From assembly GCF_026130545.1 (NCBI RefSeq), contig NZ_JAMOIM010000007.1, forward strand, positions 1 to 64,000: 64,000 bases of DNA. The letters run 5' to 3'. The DNA is from Lichenifustis flavocetrariae. GTDB taxonomy: Bacteria > Pseudomonadota > Alphaproteobacteria > Rhizobiales > Beijerinckiaceae. Position numbers and translations under genes: made by a program. The notes under the pieces are model-generated. The model did not search any database and was not told the DNA's origin. It was given only the letters and a program-made list of their open reading frames with translations. Shown here piece after piece: positions 1 to 8,099 of this stretch (position 1 is the first letter of the stretch; each line of letters begins with the position of its first letter).

Positions 1-317
1 CGCGGTCAAGGGATGAGGCTCAACGCTCAGGACGATGGACGGCATTGTTGAACCCGGCAATCCCGATCGAGCCACCCTGGGCGAACGGCCGCTTTCGGAA
101 ACTGCGAAGAGAGGGCTGAATATCTCCGTTGGGCGCAATTCGGGCAGGCCGCTCTGGCCGGAGGCTGAAGAGTAGCTTTCGGCAGACGATAGACTAGGTG
201 CCGCCGGCAACACGCCCATCATCCTCGTTCGGGCTTGTTACAATGCAGCTGAAAGGGTAGTCTTCTTTCACACGACGCTTTCACACAGGCCCATAGTGGG
301 TGTGACGAAAGTCTCTG
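1..317. other. Left-edge stretch with no recognisable gene
   Basis: I see no reading frame here with protein-like composition, no complete RNA gene and no clear promoter. Short open frames exist on both strands but look like chance. The stretch lies just outside the tRNA-like 3' end and integrase remnant, so it could be flanking chromosome or further eroded island DNA. Confidence 0.4.
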
Positions 318-371
318 AAATCGCTAGCTGATTTGCTGCTCCCGGAGGTTCGAGTCCTCTCCAGGGCACCA
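318..371 (+). other. tRNA-like 3' end, probable attachment-site remnant
   Basis: The segment can be read as the 3' part of a tRNA: a possible 5-bp anticodon stem (318-322 with 330-334), a T arm at 344-360 (GGAGG, loop TTCGAGT, CCTCT), a 3' acceptor strand CCAGGGC and an encoded ACCA. The matching 5' acceptor strand would be GCCCTGG. Only GCCC occurs at 289-292 and no D arm is visible, and the anticodon loop lacks U33, so this is not a functional tRNA gene. The acceptor sequence resembles Leu-type tRNAs. A 3' tRNA fragment followed within 80 bp by an integrase remnant in the same direction is the usual layout of an attachment site. Confidence 0.45.
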
Positions 372-449
372 TCACTTTGTTGATGGTTTGGCAAGAAGTG
401 GCTGTTAGGCAAGGGTTTTAGCGGCGACCGCTCACACACGTGGCTTTCG

Positions 450-794
450 CGATGCCCTGTCCAAACGCCCGTTACCAGCACAGGTGTTTATCATCTGAAC
501 GTCCGAATTCCGGCTAACCTGGTTGATAGAGTTCGAGCCACTCGGGTCTCGCTTCCGTTCGAGAATGGCAAATTCACGGTTGTGGCCACCGACAAGATCG
601 CGTTCTCGCTTCGCACGAAGGATCACGTTGTCGAATAGACGCGATTTCTTCCGGCTTATGCGAGACTTGCGCGACACTTCGACGTGGTCAGAGCTGGCCC
701 TAAGCCGATTACCGATAAGCAAATTGTCGTTCTGGTCGGCGACGTTTATCAGCTCCGCGTTCGAGATGGAGGTCGCCGTATAGACCGGGGCGCC
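450..794 (+). pseudogene. Remnant of a tyrosine-recombinase (phage-type integrase) N-terminus
   Basis: In the frame containing codon 492-494 the + strand reads VYHLNVRIPANLVDRVRATR, then a segment ending SLRTKDHVVE, then an in-frame TAG at 636-638, then YARLARHFDVVRAGPKPITD and a further stretch to about 770. This is the style of the N-terminal arm-binding region of integrases from alphaproteobacterial islands (R-x-P-A-x-L, then S-L-R-T-K-D, then a helix ending in RAGP). No ATG lies in frame at the expected start and the catalytic domain is absent; the stop codon and the end of the neighbouring ABC gene cut it off. It is certainly not functional. Family recognition is from memory of the motif pattern. 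Confidence 0.55.
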
Positions 795-795
795 C

Positions 796-2319
796 TCAGG
801 CCGCCTCGGTTGCGCGGTGGATGAGGCCCATGATGGCCTCGCTCATGGCCGGGTAGTCGCGCGAGTTGTCGAAACCGCCCTGGATCGCGAAGTTGTTCAT
901 CACCACGATGCGGTCGGCAAGGGTAATCATCTCGGGCATGTCGCTCGTAATGAGCAGGATGGCGGTCCCACTGTCGGCTAAGCCACGAATCAACTCGTGC
1001 AGGTAGGCTTTCGTCTTGATGTCGATGCCGACCGATGGCTCGTCGACGATCAAAACCTTGACGCCGGCCGCGAGCCATTTTGCGACTGAGATCTTCTGCT
1101 GATTGCCGCCCGACAGATTGCCGACGAGCTGGCTAAGCGACGGCGTACGCACCTCAAGCTTGCGGAGAGATGGTTCGGTTTCGGCCTGGATGCGCCGGTC
1201 GGCCAGGAAGCCGCCCGCCTGCTTGGCCAATCGGCGCCAGATCGGGATCCCGGCGTTCTCGAGCACCGAATGGATCAGCACGAGCCCCTCATTCTTGCGA
1301 TCCTCGCTGACGTAGCCGAGGCGGTAGCGATGGATGGCGTCCGAGACGGTGCGAATGGCGGCGGGCTTGCCTTCGACCGCGACCGTGCCGGCGGTCGGTG
1401 GAAACAAGCCCATAATGGACTTTGCGAGCTCGGTGCGCCCGGCGCCGACGAGGCCGTAGAGCCCCACGATCTCGCCTCGCCGGACCATCAGGTCGATGTT
1501 CTTGTGCCCGAGAGGCGTGGCGACACCCTTGAGTTCGAGGGCGGGGGGCGAACCGGCGTGGTTCCGCTGCGACCATTCCGGGATCTGCTCAGTGCGGCCG
1601 ATCATCAGCCGCACGAGGTCCTGGCGGCCAAGTCCCGCCATGGCGCGGCTCTCGCAGGCGTTGCGGCCGTCGCGCAGCACCGTCACGGCGTCGCAGATCT
1701 CCTGCACCTCCTCGAGCTTGTGACTGACGAACAGGATGCCGACCCCGTCCGCCCGGAGCTTCTTCAGAAGATCGAACAACGCCACCGTTTCGTGCGGTGT
1801 CAACGAGGCGGTCGGCTCGTCGAGAAGCAGCACCTTGGAGCGGAGCGAGAGCGCCTTGGCAATTTCGACGAGCTGCATCTTGGCGACGCTGAGCCGCGAC
1901 ACGGGCATGCGCGGGTCGACATCGAGCCCCAGCATGTCCAGCCAGTGCTTCGCGCGCGCATGGACGCGGGCGTAGTCGATCGGCTTGAAGAGCCGGCCCG
2001 CGAGGTGCTCGAGCATGATGTTCTCGCCCACCGAAAAACGGGGGATGAGATTGCGCTCCTGGTGCACCACACCGATGCCCATCGCCATGGCGTGACGCGG
2101 GTTGAACAGGGCAACCGGCTCGCCCTCGACCCGCAACTCGCCTTCGTCCGGGTGGTGGACGCCGGTGATGATCTTGATGAGAGTGGATTTGCCGGCACCG
2201 TTCTCGCCCAGCAGCGCCTGGATCGAACCCTTCGCGAGCGTCAGCGACACGCCCTGGAGCGCCTTGACGCCGGGGAAGAACTTGCTGACGCCGCGGGCTT
2301 CGAGCGCGATGTCGGCCAT
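796..2319 (-). CDS. CUT2 sugar ABC transporter, duplicated ATPase
   Basis: Energises uptake of a sugar or sugar-like solute at the inner face of the membrane. The protein has 507 residues, the normal size for RbsA/XylG/MglA-type ATPases, with two nucleotide-binding halves. The first has Walker A GENGAGKST at about 38-46 and Walker B LLLDEPTASL. The second has the typical weakened loop GLVGAGRTEL, a full LSGGNQ signature and VDEPSVGID. The degenerate features (LSVAKMQ in half one) are normal for this family and not damage. It is the last gene of a four-gene minus-strand operon, one base after the permease stop. Substrate is not readable from the sequence; a sugar-acid enzyme and an L-rhamnose mutarotase nearby suggest an L-sugar or aldonate. 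Confidence 0.93.
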   Translation of the reverse strand: MADIALEARGVSKFFPGVKALQGVSLTLAKGSIQALLGENGAGKSTLIKIITGVHHPDEGELRVEGEPVALFNPRHAMAMGIGVVHQERNLIPRFSVGENIMLEHLAGRLFKPIDYARVHARAKHWLDMLGLDVDPRMPVSRLSVAKMQLVEIAKALSLRSKVLLLDEPTASLTPHETVALFDLLKKLRADGVGILFVSHKLEEVQEICDAVTVLRDGRNACESRAMAGLGRQDLVRLMIGRTEQIPEWSQRNHAGSPPALELKGVATPLGHKNIDLMVRRGEIVGLYGLVGAGRTELAKSIMGLFPPTAGTVAVEGKPAAIRTVSDAIHRYRLGYVSEDRKNEGLVLIHSVLENAGIPIWRRLAKQAGGFLADRRIQAETEPSLRKLEVRTPSLSQLVGNLSGGNQQKISVAKWLAAGVKVLIVDEPSVGIDIKTKAYLHELIRGLADSGTAILLITSDMPEMITLADRIVVMNNFAIQGGFDNSRDYPAMSEAIMGLIHRATEAA

Positions 2320-2320
2320 G

Positions 2321-3289
2321 TCAGATCCTTTTCGCGCTCTTGGCGATCCTGAGCTCGCGCCAGCGGTTCACCCCGACTGCCCACAGGATCATGGCGCCGA
2401 GGACCACCTGCACGAGGTAGGGGTCAATGTGGAACAACACCAGCGCCTGCGTGATGATGGCCACGATGGCGACGCCCAGCACCGTGGCGGCGACCGAAAC
2501 GTGGCCGCCCGACAGTACCGCGCCTCCGATCACCGGCGCTGCAAAGGAGAGGATCAGCCAATCGTCGCCGATGGAGGGTTGACCGATCTGCAGCCGCGCC
2601 ACCAGCATGATGCCGGCCAGCGCCGCGAGACACCCCGAGATGGCGTGCGCCGCCACTACGGTAAACGACACCGAGATGCCCGACAGTTCCGCCGCATGCG
2701 TGTTGCCGCCGACCGCCAGGATGGCGCGGCCAAGCGGCATGCGGTTGAGCAGGAACCAGAGCCCCAGGATCACCAGCACGGTCGGCAGGATCAGCCAGGG
2801 GAGCGGCCCGATCATGACATTGTTGCCGAACGCCTTCACGGTCTCGGGTATGCCGTAGAACGGCTGGGCCCGCGTGATGCCCGAGTTGATGCCCTTGAAC
2901 ACCGACAGGCTCGCGAGCGTGATCACAAAGGCCGAGATCCCGGTGCGGGCGATGAAGATCCCGTTGAGCGCACCCGCCGCGATGCCGATGCCGAGCGCCA
3001 GAACGGCGGCGAACGGTGCCGGCAAACCCCACACCTGCATCATGCCGGCGAACGCAATGGCGCTCAGGCCGCCGATCGCGCCGACCGAGAGGTTCATCTG
3101 CCCGACCGCGATGATGATCATCTGCGAAAAGGCGATCAGTGTGTTGGTCGCAAGCGCGAAGAGCAGCACCTGGACGTTCAGCGTCGACAGGAACGGCGGC
3201 GCAGCCGTGCCGATGATCGCCACAGCCAGGACCGTGACCGCGAGGGGGCCGAACCAGTCGGTCTGCATCTGCCGCATCACGACCTGCAT
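2321..3289 (-). CDS. CUT2 sugar ABC transporter permease
   Basis: Membrane subunit of the importer, 322 residues, with about eight to ten hydrophobic segments and the family's short conserved stretches (VGQMNLSVGAIGG early, IGGAVLSGG late). The start is the ATG at 3287-3289, which shares its A with the TGA of the upstream permease (TGATG), so translation is probably coupled. The same frame is open far upstream, but that part is antisense-like sequence without membrane character. Together with the preceding permease it would form a heterodimeric pore. The gene is intact. Confidence 0.92.
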   Translation of the reverse strand: MQVVMRQMQTDWFGPLAVTVLAVAIIGTAAPPFLSTLNVQVLLFALATNTLIAFSQMIIIAVGQMNLSVGAIGGLSAIAFAGMMQVWGLPAPFAAVLALGIGIAAGALNGIFIARTGISAFVITLASLSVFKGINSGITRAQPFYGIPETVKAFGNNVMIGPLPWLILPTVLVILGLWFLLNRMPLGRAILAVGGNTHAAELSGISVSFTVVAAHAISGCLAALAGIMLVARLQIGQPSIGDDWLILSFAAPVIGGAVLSGGHVSVAATVLGVAIVAIITQALVLFHIDPYLVQVVLGAMILWAVGVNRWRELRIAKSAKRI

Positions 3290-4338
3290 CAGACCATTCT
3301 CCGATGCGCAAGGTAGCGTTTCCGGGCGACGTCGATCAGCACCGCGAGCAGCAGCACGAGCCCGAGGCAAGCCTGCACCCAGAACTCGCCGATTCGCAGA
3401 AGCAGCAGGCCGCTCGTCAGCATGGTGACGAGCGCCGAGCCAAGGAACGTTCCCACCACCGACACCCGGCCGCCCGAAAGCAAGGTGCCGCCGAGCACGG
3501 GTCCAAGAAAGGCGGGCAGCAGCCAATCCTGCCCGAGTTGCCCGGCCATCGAGGGAATGGCGGCGCCGTTTCGCATGACGAGCAGCAGGGCCGCGACGCC
3601 CGCCAGTAGGCCTGACAGCATGTGACACAGGATGAACACGCGGCCGACCCGGACGCCGGAGAGTTCGGCGGCTTCGGGCTTGGCGCCCGCCGACAGCATC
3701 TCGCGGCCAAGCGCCGTGAAACGGTAAAGCCCGATGAGCAAGAGACCAGCGACGAGCGCCACGATCAGCATCGGCGACACAACTCCGAAATATCGGGTGC
3801 GGCCGAATTCGGCGAAGGAGGGCGGCAAGTTGCGGAACGACTCTCCATGCGTGAGATAGACCATCACGCCGAAGAAGATGCTCATGGTGGCCAGCGTGAT
3901 GATGAAGCTGTGCAGGCCGGATTTGACCACCACCCAGCCGTTCACAAAGCCAAGCGTCGCCCCGAGCGCCAGCGCGCCGACGATCCCGACCGGGCCCGGC
4001 ACGCCGAGCGCCTGAATCATCCAGCCGCACATCATGGCGGCGCAGACGCCGATCGCGCCGACCGCAAGGTTCAGCCCGCCCGTGACGATCACTGTCATCA
4101 TGGCGAAGCCGATGACCGTATTGACAGCCGCGGTGCGCCACAACGTGAATTGGTTGAAGGTCGACAGGAACCCGCCGCTGAGCACAGCGAACACCGCGCC
4201 GAACAGCAGGATCAGGACCAGCAGGCCGAATTCATTGGTGAGATAGAAGCGCAGGCCGCCGGCCGAACCGGTCGGCGACGCGCGCACGAGGACCTCGTCG
4301 GGTTCCACCCGTGTCGTCGATGTCCCCCTGCCCTGCAT
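3289..4338 (-). CDS. CUT2 sugar ABC transporter permease
   Basis: Second membrane subunit of the same importer, 349 residues, with a hydrophilic N-terminal tail of about 30 residues and then about eight to ten membrane segments. The family signature stretches VTGGLNLAVGAIGV and LGGTLLSGGRVSVVG are present. It follows the substrate-binding protein by 73 bp and overlaps the next permease by one base. Two different permeases in one operon are found in a subset of CUT2 systems (for example autoinducer-2 and rhamnose importers); others use a homodimer. Confidence 0.92.
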   Translation of the reverse strand: MQGRGTSTTRVEPDEVLVRASPTGSAGGLRFYLTNEFGLLVLILLFGAVFAVLSGGFLSTFNQFTLWRTAAVNTVIGFAMMTVIVTGGLNLAVGAIGVCAAMMCGWMIQALGVPGPVGIVGALALGATLGFVNGWVVVKSGLHSFIITLATMSIFFGVMVYLTHGESFRNLPPSFAEFGRTRYFGVVSPMLIVALVAGLLLIGLYRFTALGREMLSAGAKPEAAELSGVRVGRVFILCHMLSGLLAGVAALLLVMRNGAAIPSMAGQLGQDWLLPAFLGPVLGGTLLSGGRVSVVGTFLGSALVTMLTSGLLLLRIGEFWVQACLGLVLLLAVLIDVARKRYLAHRRMV

Positions 4339-4411
4339 GGTCGCGTCCGTGGCTCGCCGTCATGGCCGGACCAGGGTCCGGCCACTCACAATGGAAGGCT
4401 TGCGGCCCAGA

Positions 4412-5434
4412 TTACGACTTGCAGACGAGATATGTCGCCTGGAAGGTGGACAGCAGATCCTTCGTGATGCCCTGCATGGCTTCGAGGTAGGTGTCGACCT
4501 TGTCGGCCGCGACGAAGACCGTGCCCGAATCGATGAAGTGGCTCGTCAGCGCATTGGCCTTCCAGGGCGCGTCGGCCTTGACGGTGCAGCCGTTGCGAAG
4601 CTTGTCGGCCGCAAACGCCCCGATATAGCCCTGCCCATAGGGGTTCTGCAGCATGGTGCCGGCAACAAAACCGTCCTTGACGGCCTGCAGCACGACCTGA
4701 TCGTGGTCGATTGCCACCATCTTGATGCGCTTGTCGCCGATCTTGCGCAATGCGTTCGAGGCCACCACGGCCGGCACCCAGGCGGTGGTCACGATGCCGT
4801 CGACGTCGTTCGCGTGGGCCGCCAAATAGGCGTTGATCTTCTCCTGCGCCGGCTCAGGCGCATCGATATCGGCGATCACCTGCACGACTTCGTCGCCTGC
4901 TTCTTCGGCCGCCTTCTTGACGGCATCGATGCGCAGCTGCGTGTTGGGATCGACCAGGAAGCCGGTGAAATGCGCGATGCGCTTCTTGCCCGTGCCCATC
5001 ACCTTGATGAGCTGCTGCGTTCCGAGATAGGCCGAATGGGCCACGTCGGTGCCGAGGCAGAACCCGGCCATCGAGGGATCCTTGAGACAGCCGCCAATCG
5101 CGAGGACCGGCGCCCCCGTGTCGGCGAGCTCAGCCACCGTGCTTGCCGATCCGACCGGATCGCCGGGGAACACCAGAAACGCGTTGTAGCCCTGGCTCAC
5201 AAGGCTTTCGAGCAACTGGTTCTGCGCATTGAGCTCCCACTTCTCGGGAACCTTGTAGTCGGCCGACGAAAGGTGAAAATCGCGGACCGCGTCCTTGCCG
5301 GCCTGTTCCCAAGCCGCGAAATAGGGGTGAGGCCCACCCGGGACCAGAGCCGCTTTCGTGTCGTCGGCGCGCACCCCGCCCGCCAAGAGCGTGACGCCGG
5401 CCGCAACGGCCAGCATGAGGGACCCTCTCGTCAT
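4412..5434 (-). CDS. CUT2 periplasmic sugar-binding protein
   Basis: Captures the substrate in the periplasm for the ABC permeases encoded downstream. 340 residues with a clear signal peptide (MTRGSLMLAVAAG..., cleavage probably after GGVRA near residue 23) and the two-lobed Peripla_BP_4 fold pattern: PHPYFAAWEQAGKDAVRDF near the N-terminus, FLVFPGDPVGS, GIVTTAWVPAVV and MVAIDHDQVVLQ. First gene of the minus-strand operon; divergent from the GntR regulator, whose likely operator lies about 45 to 65 bp upstream. The substrate cannot be told from sequence alone. Confidence 0.9.
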   Translation of the reverse strand: MTRGSLMLAVAAGVTLLAGGVRADDTKAALVPGGPHPYFAAWEQAGKDAVRDFHLSSADYKVPEKWELNAQNQLLESLVSQGYNAFLVFPGDPVGSASTVAELADTGAPVLAIGGCLKDPSMAGFCLGTDVAHSAYLGTQQLIKVMGTGKKRIAHFTGFLVDPNTQLRIDAVKKAAEEAGDEVVQVIADIDAPEPAQEKINAYLAAHANDVDGIVTTAWVPAVVASNALRKIGDKRIKMVAIDHDQVVLQAVKDGFVAGTMLQNPYGQGYIGAFAADKLRNGCTVKADAPWKANALTSHFIDSGTVFVAADKVDTYLEAMQGITKDLLSTFQATYLVCKS

Positions 5435-5477
5435 CGCATTTCCTTCCTCGCCACTGTCGGATCTTTCGTCCGGCCGG

Positions 5478-5497
5478 CTGGGACCCTAGTATCCCAG
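5478..5497. promoter_or_regulatory. Inverted repeat, candidate GntR operator
   Basis: CTGGGA and TCCCAG are separated by 8 bp, giving a 20-bp dyad in the gap between the divergent sugar-binding protein gene and the GntR-family gene. Position and size suit a GntR/FadR-type dimer acting on both promoters. No binding data; the assignment is positional. Confidence 0.4.
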
Positions 5498-5558
5498 GCA
5501 GCGCCGGGCAACAAAGAACATGTGCATTGGCCACTTTGGGAGGGAAGGATTGGGAACC

Positions 5559-6284
5559 GTGAATGCGGAATCGCCGCGCGACCTCGCGCTCTCGGACCCG
5601 CCGCTTTCCTTTGGAACGACGCTCAATCGCGGCCTGCCGGTGGCCGAGCAAATTTACGAGTCGCTCCGCGATTCCATCGTAACGATCCGCCTCCTGCCGG
5701 GAACGGTCCTGAGCGAGAACCGGATCTGCAGGCAGTTCGGTGTGTCGCGCACGCCGGTTCGTGCTGCGGTGCTGCGCCTGGCTGACGAAGGGCTGATCGA
5801 CGTTTATCCCCAGCAGGGCAGTGTGGTGTCTCTGATCCGCCTCAGCCGCATGGAGGCAAGTCGATACGTGCGGCGATCGCTTGAAACGTCTATCCTGCTG
5901 GAGGCGGCAGCAGTGTGGACGCCGGCCATGAGCCTCGAGATGCGCGACATCATCGAGGCGCAGCGGTGCGCAATCGAGACGGGCGCCCTCGATCTTTTTT
6001 ATCGGGAGGACATGCGCTTTCACCAGACGTTCTGCCGACTCGCGGGGCGCATCGATGTCTGGGCCACGATCGCTCAGGCTTTCGCCGGATTGGGGCGGCT
6101 CGTTCGGCTGACCTACCAGCCGGATCGACTACCATCCGTGCTTGCCGAGCATGCGGCAATCATCGATGCGCTGGAGATCGGTGACACGCGGCAAGCGATC
6201 CACCGCCTGCAATTTCATCTCGATCAGATGTTTGCGGTATTCGGTCAGTTGCCGGACCGGCTGCGCCGCTACGTAGCGGAATGA
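5559..6284 (+). CDS. GntR family regulator, FadR/FCD subgroup
   Basis: One-component transcriptional regulator, likely for the divergent sugar ABC operon. The N-terminal winged helix includes LRDSIVTIRLLPGTVLSE, then the typical FGVSRTPVRAAVLRLADEGL, then PQQGSVVSLI. The C-terminal half is an all-helical FCD effector domain with metal-type residues (REDMRFHQTFC, LAEHAAIIDAL). I chose the GTG at 5559 because AGGGAAGGA lies about 9 bp upstream. An in-frame ATG at 5520 would add 13 residues of unlikely composition. FCD regulators usually sense acids such as aldonates or uronates, which fits the neighbouring enolase-superfamily enzyme. It converges with that gene, 27 bp away. Confidence 0.9.
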   Translation: MNAESPRDLALSDPPLSFGTTLNRGLPVAEQIYESLRDSIVTIRLLPGTVLSENRICRQFGVSRTPVRAAVLRLADEGLIDVYPQQGSVVSLIRLSRMEASRYVRRSLETSILLEAAAVWTPAMSLEMRDIIEAQRCAIETGALDLFYREDMRFHQTFCRLAGRIDVWATIAQAFAGLGRLVRLTYQPDRLPSVLAEHAAIIDALEIGDTRQAIHRLQFHLDQMFAVFGQLPDRLRRYVAE

Positions 6285-6311
6285 GATGGATCGCGAACCC
6301 TGTCGCCGTCC

Positions 6312-7421
6312 TCACGCCGTCACGGCGAAGCGCGAGCCCGCGACAGTCTGCTTCTCGATCGCGGCCCAGTCCCAGGCGATGCCAAGCCCGGGCGCCGCGC
6401 TCGGCACGGCATGACCATCCCGGATCGTCATGCCCTCCGTCGTCAATGTGTCGAGTTGCGGGATGTACTCGACCCAGCGGGCATTCGGCACCGCGGCGCA
6501 GAGCGCGACGTGCAGTTCCATGAGGAAATGCGGGCAGACCGCGACGTTGAAGCACTCCGCCAAATGCGCGACCTTGAGCCAGGGCGTGATGCCGCCGATG
6601 CGGCCGACGTCGACCTGGACCACCGAACAGGCGCCGCGCTGCAGGTAATCCCTGAAGTGAAGCGCGCTGTAGAGGCTCTCGCCCACCGCGACCGGAATGG
6701 TGGTTGAACGGGCCAACCGGGCATGCCCCTCGATATCGTCGGCCGGCAGTGGCTCCTCGAGCCAGCCGATGTCGAGCGGCTCGTAGTGCCGCGCCCGGCG
6801 GATCGCCTCATCGACTGCGAAAGCCTGGTTGGCGTCTGTGAAGATCTCGAAGCCGGGCCCGACGGCATCGCGCACGGCGCCGATGCGGGCCACATCCTCA
6901 TGGATCGGCCGCCCCACCTTCAGCTTGGCGCCGCCAAACCCGGCCTCTTTCTGACGTAGCGCATCCTCGACCAGCGCCCCCCGTTCGAGATGAAGCCAGC
7001 CGCCCTCCGTCGAGTAGAGCCGGATCTTCTCCTGCGCGCCGCCCGCCATGATGTGGAGCGGCAGGCTTGCCTTGCGGCACTTCAGGTCCCACAGCGCAGT
7101 GTCGATCGCCGCCTGGGCGATGGCCGTGATGGCCCCGACCGTGGTCGCATGCGTCAGGAACAGGAGGTCGCGCCAGATGCCTTCGATCTGTCCGGCGTCC
7201 CGGCCGATCAGCGCCGGCGCCAGGGTCTTCTCGATCAGCATCATGACGGACGGGCCGCCCGTTCCGATCGTGTAGCTGTAGCCCGTGCCGACCGCGCCGT
7301 CCGCATCCGTGATGCGGACGATTGGCGTTTCCTGGCTGACGAACGACTGAATGGCGTCGACGCGCTTCACCTGAGGAACGAGGTCGATCATCAAAGCTTC
7401 AACGTGGACAATCTTCGCCAT
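6312..7421 (-). CDS. Enolase superfamily (mandelate racemase group) sugar-acid dehydratase or racemase
   Basis: Cytoplasmic Mg-dependent enzyme that abstracts the proton next to a carboxylate; in sugar catabolism these are usually acid-sugar dehydratases. With the ATG at 7421 (GGAGGGAAG just upstream) it has 369 residues. The catalytic set is complete: K166-x-K168 in AKLKVG, metal ligands D196, E222 and E248, and the D271/H298 dyad (H in CPHF) that defines the mandelate-racemase group. Longer in-frame starts add residues without homology. L-rhamnonate, L-fuconate and galactarate-type substrates are all possible; the mutarotase next door favours a 6-deoxy-L-sugar acid, but this is inference. 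Confidence 0.88.
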   Translation of the reverse strand: MAKIVHVEALMIDLVPQVKRVDAIQSFVSQETPIVRITDADGAVGTGYSYTIGTGGPSVMMLIEKTLAPALIGRDAGQIEGIWRDLLFLTHATTVGAITAIAQAAIDTALWDLKCRKASLPLHIMAGGAQEKIRLYSTEGGWLHLERGALVEDALRQKEAGFGGAKLKVGRPIHEDVARIGAVRDAVGPGFEIFTDANQAFAVDEAIRRARHYEPLDIGWLEEPLPADDIEGHARLARSTTIPVAVGESLYSALHFRDYLQRGACSVVQVDVGRIGGITPWLKVAHLAECFNVAVCPHFLMELHVALCAAVPNARWVEYIPQLDTLTTEGMTIRDGHAVPSAAPGLGIAWDWAAIEKQTVAGSRFAVTA

Positions 7422-7613
7422 CTTCCCTCCGGCGCGTGTGACTGTACGTGCACATGCTCGATAGCGCTTTTCGTCATCGAGGGGCAAACGACGCTCCGCG
7501 GGCATCCATCCCGACCGAACCTTGACATGCGACCATCGCTCCACCGCTATCAGCGGCATCCCGCGACAGGCTGGGCACTCGGATCAAAGCCACCGATGTG
7601 GGAGGAGAAAACG

Positions 7614-7943
7614 ATGAAGCGAATGGGCATGATGCTTCGAATCCGAGCCGGTCGGATTGACGAATACAAGAAGGCCCATCGCGAGGTTTGGCCCTCGGTG
7701 CTGGCCCAGATCGAGCGCAGCAATATTCACAACTACTCGATCTTTCTGCGCGAGCCGGAAAATATCCTATTCGCTTACTTCGAGTACCACGGCACCGACT
7801 ACCCGGCCGACATGCGGCGCATGGCAGCCGACCCCGAAACCCGACGCTGGTGGGACTGGATGGAGCCGCTCCAGGAGCCGCTTGACACGCGTGCCGACGG
7901 TGAGTGGTGGGCCACGATGGAGGAAGTTTTCTACCTCCCTTGA
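7614..7943 (+). CDS. rhaM: L-rhamnose mutarotase family protein
   Basis: Interconverts the alpha and beta anomers of L-rhamnose (related proteins act on L-fucose or other sugars). 109 residues, close to the 104 of the E. coli protein, with the family hallmarks H22 (KKAHREVWP), Y41 (HNYSIF), the W79-W80 pair and the conserved C-terminal EVFYLP. The start follows GGGAGGAG by a good spacing. It is divergent from the enolase-superfamily gene across 192 bp and transcribed alone. No rhamnose isomerase, kinase or aldolase is in the window, so it probably serves an oxidative route or scavenges for an importer. Confidence 0.88.
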   Translation: MKRMGMMLRIRAGRIDEYKKAHREVWPSVLAQIERSNIHNYSIFLREPENILFAYFEYHGTDYPADMRRMAADPETRRWWDWMEPLQEPLDTRADGEWWATMEEVFYLP

Positions 7944-8099
7944 CGATATCACGGCTTCCCCACCGGTTTGACCTACTTAGCCTCAAAAACCTGCCGTCGA
8001 AAGGTGCGGCGGGCTAAGGCGCTTCCGTTGTTTTTAGTCCTGTGGAACGAACCTTGCTAACCAAACCTCGGTATTGATGGACAAGGGTGTCAGCCCCGA

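Noticed and set aside
289-371. A complete class II tRNA gene
   Set aside because: Only four of seven acceptor pairs form, no D arm is visible and the putative anticodon loop lacks U33, so only the 3' part is tRNA-like.
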